Below, one piece after another: positions 57,340 through 64,000 of a DNA stretch of 64,000 nucleotides. A model generated the notes under the pieces. That model worked only from the letters and a program-made list of their open reading frames with translations, was not told the DNA's origin and did not search any database. The first letter of the stretch is position 1. Each line of letters begins with the position of its first letter. The stretch lies in contig CM049315.1 in the NCBI GenBank assembly GCA_026874595.1, forward strand, positions 1,990,501 through 2,054,500, in the 5' to 3' direction. This DNA comes from Sipunculus nudus. Taxonomy: Eukaryota; Annelida; Sipuncula; Golfingiida; Sipunculidae. Position numbers and translations under genes: made by a program.

Positions 57340-59380
57340 AAAATAGAGAAAAAATTCGTAAAAAAACCCGAACAAATACAGGTTGTGCCACCAGTCTGCA
57401 GAAACTGATGAAACACTCCATGATCAATATCCATGCAAACAATTATGGTGATCTCTGCATTAGCTGTTCAGATACTTCAGCTTTTGTATCAAATATTCTA
57501 TTATTTTGAGCTGTATTTTTGAGTGCCATAGCTCAAAGGATATGGGTAACAGAGACCTAAGTTCAGGTTTCCATGGAGACTTATCATGGGTCTCCCTGTG
57601 TGTCAAGAATGAAGATTCTAGGTCCAGTCGTTACGACTTGTACCCTGTTGACAGATAACTACATCCTTAAAGGTCTCAAAAATAGAGGGAAAAAAAATTG
57701 TGAAAATTTGAAAAAATACAGGTGGCATCAACAGTCATGCAGGAACTGATGGAACACCTCTTGATCAATATGTATGCCAAAAATCATGACCATCAGTGTT
57801 GTAGTTATTGAGATGTTGCAGTTTGTTTTTATCAAATTTTCCATTATTCTGGGGGGTTATTGGGAACCCCCCACAGCTCAAAGGATATGGGTAACAGAGA
57901 CCTTATTTCAGGTTTCCATGGAGACTTTTCATGGACCTCTCAGTGTGTCAAGAATGAAGATTCTAGGTCAAGTCTTTATGATTTGTGCCCTGTTAACAGC
58001 TGTTCACATTTTTAAAGGTCTCAAAAATAGACAAAACAATTAGTAAAAATTGAAAAATACAGGTGGCGCCACCAGTCTGCAGAAAGTGATGGAACATCTC
58101 ATGATCAATAAGTATGCCAAAAATCATGACCATCAGTGATGTAGTTAATGAGATATTAAAGTTTTTGTATGAAATTTTTTACTATTCTGGGGGGGTACTT
58201 TGGGGCCCCATAGGTCGAAATATATGGGTAACAGAGACCTAATTTCTGGTTTCCAAGGAGATTTTTCATGGACCTCTCAGTGTGTTGAGAATGAAGATTC
58301 TAGGTCCAGTCGTTACGATTTGTGCCACATTAACAAATTTTCACATTTTTAAAGGTCTCAAAAATAGAGAAAAAAATTCGTAAAAAAACGAACGATATAG
58401 GTGGCGCCACCAGTCTGCAGGAAGTAATGGAACATCTCATGATCAATATGTATGCCAAAAATCATGACCATCAGTCAAGTAGTTAATGAGATATTGAAGT
58501 TTTTGTATGAAATTTTTGACTTTTTTTGGGGTGTACTTTGGGGCCCCATAGCTCAAAGGATATGGGTAACAGAGACCTAATTCCTGGTTTCCAAGGAGAT
58601 TTTTCATGGACCTCTCAGAATCCCAAGATACAGAGGTTACTATTTGTGCCTGACAGACAGACAGACAGATGGACGACGGACAAAGAGTGATCGCTATAGC
58701 TCAGATGACTTTCAGTCAGCTGAGTTAAAAAAACATGAGCTAATGCCCCAGTGACGACAAAGACCAGTTGTTATAGCTCAAATAACCTTTACCTGATCTA
58801 AAAGTAAATGATAACAAGTGACCCATGGGTCAAAGAATCATGATGATCAATGCATTAGTTGTTCAGATACTTGAGCTTTTGTTTCCATTTTTCCATTACT
58901 CAAGGGGTATTTCAGAGGTTTTTGGCAATAAGATCTAATTTTAGGTTTCCTAAGAGACTTTTTATGGGCCTCCTTGCATGTCAAGATAGAAGATTCTAGG
59001 TCCAGCAGTTACAATTTGTGCCCTGTAAACAGATGACCACATCAATAAAGGACTCAAAAATAGAGTAAAAAAAATCATTAAATAAAAAAAATACAGCTGG
59101 TGCCACCTGTTTGCAGAAACTGATGAAACACTCAATGATCAATTTTCATGTAAAGAATCATGGCGATCAATGCATCATTTGAGCTTTACTATGAAATTTC
59201 CCATTATTCTGGCAGGTACTTCGCAGCCCCACAGCTGGAAGAATATGGGTAACATAGAACTAATTTCAGGTTTCCAAGGAGATTTTTAATGGACCTCTCT
59301 GGATTTCAAGTTAGAAGATTCTTGGTCCAGGGGTTATGATTTGTGCCATGTTAACAGATGACACCATCTTTAAAGGTCTC
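57340..59380. repeat. ~340 bp tandem repeat array
   Basis: Unit landmarks (GGTGGCGCCACCAGTCTGCA or variants) lie at about 57378, 57719, 58060, 58399 and 59090. Each unit also has CATGATCAATATGTATGCCA, GGGTAACAGAGACCTAATTT, GTCAAGAATGAAGATTCTAG and TTAAAGGTCTCAAAAATAGA. Related single units occur at 51174-51780 and 62040-62330. Confidence 0.9.
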
Positions 59381-60010
59381 AAAAATAGAGAAAAACAAGG
59401 GACCCGTGGGTCACGGGCGCTCAGCTCTTATATATATAAAAAAAATAGATTTGGGAAAGAGGCACATGCTTGTTTTGAGTGGTAATAAATATAAGCTTTA
59501 TTATGAGTTGTTGGTGTTTAGCTTATGTATGATTTTGATAGTATCTTTGGAGACTGGGAAGAGGATTGATTTCATTTATTTTATTAACAAATGGAGTGCT
59601 TTTGTCACACAGATTTTGACTTGGCCATATAACTTATAAGGAGCACATATTATAAAAGAGTTTAACTATTCATTATAATTTAATAACAAATACTGTGCCA
59701 ATATAATATATAAAAAAAAATAAGAAGAAAATCATATGATTTTTTAAAATAAAATATAACTGAAATGATTATTGAAATAATATAATAGAATATATTTAAT
59801 GAATGCATTCATGAATACATTTTGAAAGTATCTGCACTGGTATTCAAATACTTTCATTTTTACCTGAATTCCCATTCTTATGCAATAAAATTTTTTAATG
59901 CAGTACATATTCATATTCGTATTCAAATACATTTGCAAAGCATTCGCACCATGTCTGGTATTTATTCAGTTTTAGCCAAACAAAGATGTTGAGATTCCAG
60001 AATATACAAA
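59380..60010. repeat. ~600 bp dispersed repeat, copy 1
   Basis: Starts GGGACCCGTGGGTCACGGGC and ends around AAACAAAGATGTTGAGATTC. Shared in order with 62750-63310, including GAGGCACATGCT, AATAAATATAAGC and GGTATTCAAATACTTTCATT. Confidence 0.9.
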
Positions 60011-61060
60011 ATTCACAAATTTAAATAATGATCATAAGTACCTGGTTCTATGGCTTTTATTTATATTAAAAAAAAAATAAAAATGTAATATATTCACTTT
60101 GGACTACTTTCACATCAATCTACACACTAGACACAACAGGAATCTAGATTAATATTATCAACTGCATCTTTGTCTATCATTAATTTCCTTCTGTGATCCC
60201 TTATGATTAGTAATGAATAATATGATTTATTTTTTTATCATTAAAATTTCACTGAAAAATACCATAGGTGACTGCATGGTGTTATTTGGAATAACATTGA
60301 CATTGACATTCTATCCATCCATACAAGATTCTTACATCATCAGTAACTGCAAGTTAATTTTCTGTTACTCATCGACTAACAAATTCCTTTTCTATTAATT
60401 TTTCTTTAATTTGTTATAAAAAACCAATACAAAATCATTTATTTATTGTTTATTGTTATGTTGTTTTTCAAAACAACTACTAGATGAGTTGGGTTGGACA
60501 CCTGGATCAACTGTGGCTGGGCATTAGCTGCCTGGCTGCGCCAGTGTATGTTTCGCTCAAGCATGCATAATCTGATGAAAGGTCAACAAGGTCAACATAC
60601 AGGTGACTGAAGAGGGGCTGGATTAAGCCTGGGTCTGACATGGTCTCATATAAACATTAATAAAAGCTACAATATTTGGCCAATTTCTTTCAGCTTTCTA
60701 AACTACAAAAATGAAATCCTTATGTGTGCATGATATGAAAATTATATCAACAGTGCTCTCAGGAAACAAACGTGCCATGGTCAAAGTTGGGCAAAATTTA
60801 AGGTACTTACTAATTTTATATTTATACTAATAACTTATAAAATTTGAAAAAATTCAGAACTAATTTTGGGTATTCAATTGAATCTTGATTAAATAATGTT
60901 ACATCCCTGACAAAAAATCTCTAGCTTCAGCAATCCTCTTGTTAAGGAAGTAAATATATTTCTTGATTTTTTAAAAAGTGCATTATGTTTTGGCCCATAA
61001 CTTAAAACAATTACGCAATACTGACATCATTTCTGGCATGTGCATAGCAAATGTATAGAA
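60011..61060. other. A/T-rich repeat-poor stretch
   Basis: No gene recognised. From about 60740 it matches sequence near 61440 (GTGCCATGGTCAAA, TTGGGCAAAATTTAAGGTAC). Confidence 0.5.
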
Positions 61061-62040
61061 AAATATGTATATTATATATGATCAAAGTCAGATCAGTGGT
61101 TTTGATATTAGGCAGTCTTACAGTGTAACAATGGGTTTTTAATGGAAAAATGAAGTTTTTCATTAATATTTAGAAGGAATGAAGTCCTTGTGATAAAATT
61201 CTTGGCATGGTAGGGGATTTTGGAGACATCTACCTGTATGCTAAATTTAAGGAACTTAGAGCTGAAGCTGGGGAGCTGAGTTCTAGCAAACTGCATAACA
61301 CTAGCTTGATGTAAACTTGATGTGACATGGTGCTTGAAAAATTGAATAAAATCTACAGTTTTTGATCAACTGGTTTCAATTTTTTGGTGTTAACAGACAA
61401 AATGCTAACAAAAACATGCTGTGAAAATTAAATCCACAGTACTTGCAGGAAAAAAACGTGCCATGGTCAAACTTGGGCAAAATTTAAGGTACCAATTTTA
61501 TATTTTTGCCAATATTTAAAATAATTTAACAGATTTTGATCTAATTTTTGGTATACAATTAAATTTTGATCAATGAAAGTTGTATTATTGAAAAAAAACC
61601 CCTACCTTTAACACTTTTGGTCTTAAGTGACCAAATATCTTTCCTGATTTTTTTACAAAGTCCATAACTTTTTTAAATTAAATAATACTGACTTATTTTC
61701 TGGCATGTACATAGGAACTTTATAGAGGAATATTTATGGTAAATATGAAGATAACCAGATGAGTGGTTTTGATATAAGGCAGTCCTGATGTGTGAAAATA
61801 GATTTCTAATAAAAAATTGAGGTTTTTCCTTAATATCTCGAAGGAACGATGTCCTATTGACCCAATTTTCGGCATGGTAGGAGATTTTTGGGACATCTAA
61901 CTGTATGGCAAATTTCAGATTCGTAGATCCAATGGTGTCGAAATGTGCCAGTCTTACGGACGGACGGACAGACAGACGGACGGACAATGACCACGACTAT
62001 AGCTCAGATGACTTACAGTCAGCTGAGCTAAAAAATCGTA
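61061..62040. repeat. Dispersed repeat, two tandem diverged copies
   Basis: About 60740-61270 and 61430-62035 share AGATCAGTGGTTTTGATATT-like sequence, GGCAGTC, TTTTAATGGAAAAATGA, GGCATGGTAGG and GACATCTACCTGTATG. The second ends in GGACGGACGGACAGACAGAC and CTATAGCTCAGATGACTTAC, a typical 3' end of this family. Confidence 0.8.
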
Positions 62041-62750
62041 AAAATAAAAAATATACAGGTGGCACTTCCAGTCTGCAGAAACTGATGAAACACTCCATGA
62101 TCAATATCCATGCAAAAAATCATGGTGATCAATGCATTAGTGTTCAGATACTTGCATGAAATTTTCCATTATTCTGGGGGGAGGGGGTACTTCGGAGCCT
62201 CATAGCTGGGTGAATATGGGTAACAGAGACCTAATTTCAGGTTTCCAAGGAGATTTTTCATGGACCTCTCTGGATGTCAAGTAAGAAGATTCTAGGTCCA
62301 GCGGTTAGGATTTGTGCCCTGTTAACGGACAAACACCAGGACAACCGGCAGACGGACAAAGACTGATTGCTAAAGCTCAGATGACTTACAGTCAGCTTAG
62401 CTAAAAAAATACTCTGAGGTATCATTTTATGAACATAGCACTTATTGTTTCCGCCAAAACCGAGTTTTGCAGATACTATGTTTTCAGCCGGATGCCGCCG
62501 TGTAGGTGTCCAGAGAACTCCTCCATAAATGCTGGGCGGAATTTTTCGAAACCCGGGATTATGTTTGATTCACATGTGAACTGCTGCGCCCCGATTTTGT
62601 TTTGACCTCTGATCTTTCTTCTATGCTCTGCATCCATCTGTGTGTCTGTTATGACACATTAACCCACATATCTTGGAAACCGTTTGACCAATCCGGAAAA
62701 TTTTTTTACAGAAATGTAGCCCTTGGATAGCTTTATAACATACAAAAAAA
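62041..62750. repeat. Mosaic of repeat fragments
   Basis: One unit of the ~340 bp family (62040-62330), its AGCTCAGATGACTTACAGTC end, then a partial copy of the inverted repeat arm (62450-62750; TTTTGCAGATACTATGTTTT, TGTAGCCCTTGGATAGCTTT) in the left-arm orientation. Confidence 0.8.
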
Positions 62751-63310
62751 CAAGGGACCTATGGGTCACGGCGCTCAGCTGTTATATAAGATAAAAAATA
62801 TGATTTTGAAATGAGGCACATGCTGGTTTTGTGTGGAAATAAATATAAGCTGTATTATGAGTTGTTAGTGTTAAGCTTATGTATGATTTTGATAGTTTCT
62901 TTGGAGACAGGGAAGAGATTGATTTCATTTATTTTATTAACAAATGGAGTGCCACTGTCATACAGATTTTGACTTGGCCATATAACTGATAAGCAGCACA
63001 TATAAGATAAAGAGTTTAACTATTTATTAAAATTTAATAACAAATATTGTGCCAAATATAATTTTTATTAAAAATAATAAGAGAATCATATGATTTTTTA
63101 AATAAAATATAACTGAAATGATTATTAAAATAATATTATAGAATATATTCATGGATGCATTCATGAATACATTTGAAAGTATTTGCACTGGTATTCAAAT
63201 ACTTTCATTTTTACCTGAATTCCCATTCTTATGCAAGAAATTTTATAATGGCATGTCTGGTATTTATTCAGTTTTAGCCAAACAATGATGTTGAGAATCC
63301 AGAATATAAA
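62751..63310. repeat. ~600 bp dispersed repeat, copy 2
   Basis: Second copy of 59380-60010, lacking a short stretch near its 3' end (the segment around 59895-59950 of copy 1). Confidence 0.9.
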
Positions 63311-64000
63311 CAAAGGACCCATGGGTCACGACAACCAGCTTAAGTTTGAAATTTTTGCAAATGCAAAATATGAAAAATATTCTATTGTAATGTTTTTTAT
63401 TTATATAAGCATATGAGAAGCTAAGAGCAAAGGGCCCTCCTACTTGTTTATAGTAAAGTTCTCAATATATGATTGCAAACTAATACTCTGACAAGACTGT
63501 CATGAAGAAAAACAGTAAAAATTTTGAGATACTGTGATGCATATGAAAAATTTGCAGATGGACAGGCAAGTGGACAGAATGGACTAATACCTTCATTTCA
63601 CTTTCAAGGGAATAATGCATTTAAGTTTTTATATAACAACATGGCATCTACAAAATTATTCCTTGAATCCCTATTAAAATGATTTGCACATTGGAGTTTT
63701 CAGTACATGCTTAATTTTATTCACCGAAATAAAATAAAAGATTCAGTACATTTGATAAAATAAAAACATCTTTTCAAATAATGTATACACACTGTTGGTT
63801 GAATGAGGGACAAACAATATCATTATGCTAATTACAATCTCAACTATAATTAATTACTGGAATTAATAGTCAATTTCACACCTGGTGAAGTTTTACTCTT
63901 CTGAAGTAAAGCATTACTTATCTGATGAACATCCACACTTTCATAGCAATACATCACTTTGTGGACACAATAAAATGTGCACTTTAATCATTGTAACCCT
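63311..64000. other. Right end of window, no gene seen
   Basis: A/T-rich. Only a GACCCATGGGTC repeat signature (63316-63327) stands out. I see no coding sequence. Confidence 0.6.

Noticed and set aside
61673-61987. 104-codon minus-strand protein starting with SVRLSVRPSVRL
   Set aside because: The start is the translation of a GGAC/GACA simple repeat at the end of a dispersed element; other copies of the element carry stops.

Overview
The window is eukaryotic and almost certainly from a marine lophotrochozoan, most likely a bivalve mollusc. Its genes have many short exons with GT-AG introns, and repeats outweigh coding sequence. The repeats include a palindromic TGACCCATGGGTCA family that resembles, from memory, a motif common in bivalve introns. 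I saw no rRNA, tRNA, CRISPR array, prokaryotic operon or viral gene.

Layout. 1-2555: a near-identical direct duplication with a 1390 bp period. About 2990-26726 (+): a complete NIT-domain transmembrane guanylate cyclase, reconstructed here as 13 coding exons and 759 codons with every exon phase consistent. A putative 5' UTR exon ends at 3060 and has an RFX-type X-box next to it. Intron 3 carries a 4.2 kb minisatellite of 62 bp units. 27594-28254: GC-rich 51 bp minisatellite. 29340-29710: GAT-rich repeat. 30371-34270: 3.9 kb AT-rich 44 bp minisatellite. 34271-40263: mostly unique or old-repeat DNA. 40264-43850 (-): a two-exon, 425-codon SOCS-box protein whose intron is filled by a 30 bp minisatellite. 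44686-51173: a long inverted repeat (arms of about 1.0 and 1.2 kb) around a 4.3 kb spacer. 52062: a possible first coding exon of another gene (+). 55690-57250: a dense cluster of ACCTG/CAGGT motifs. 57340-63330: tandem and dispersed mollusc repeats.

Function. The cyclase has an N-terminal helix pair enclosing an extracytoplasmic NIT (nitrate/nitrite-sensing type) domain, a cyclase linker and an intact class III guanylyl cyclase core that makes cGMP. The annelid NIT-GCs work in nitric oxide signalling in ciliary photoreceptors, so the X-box beside the putative promoter fits expression in ciliated sensory cells, but this remains inference. The SOCS-box protein has both an Elongin BC box and a Cullin-5 box, and is probably a substrate receptor of an E3 ubiquitin ligase. 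The two genes share no obvious pathway.
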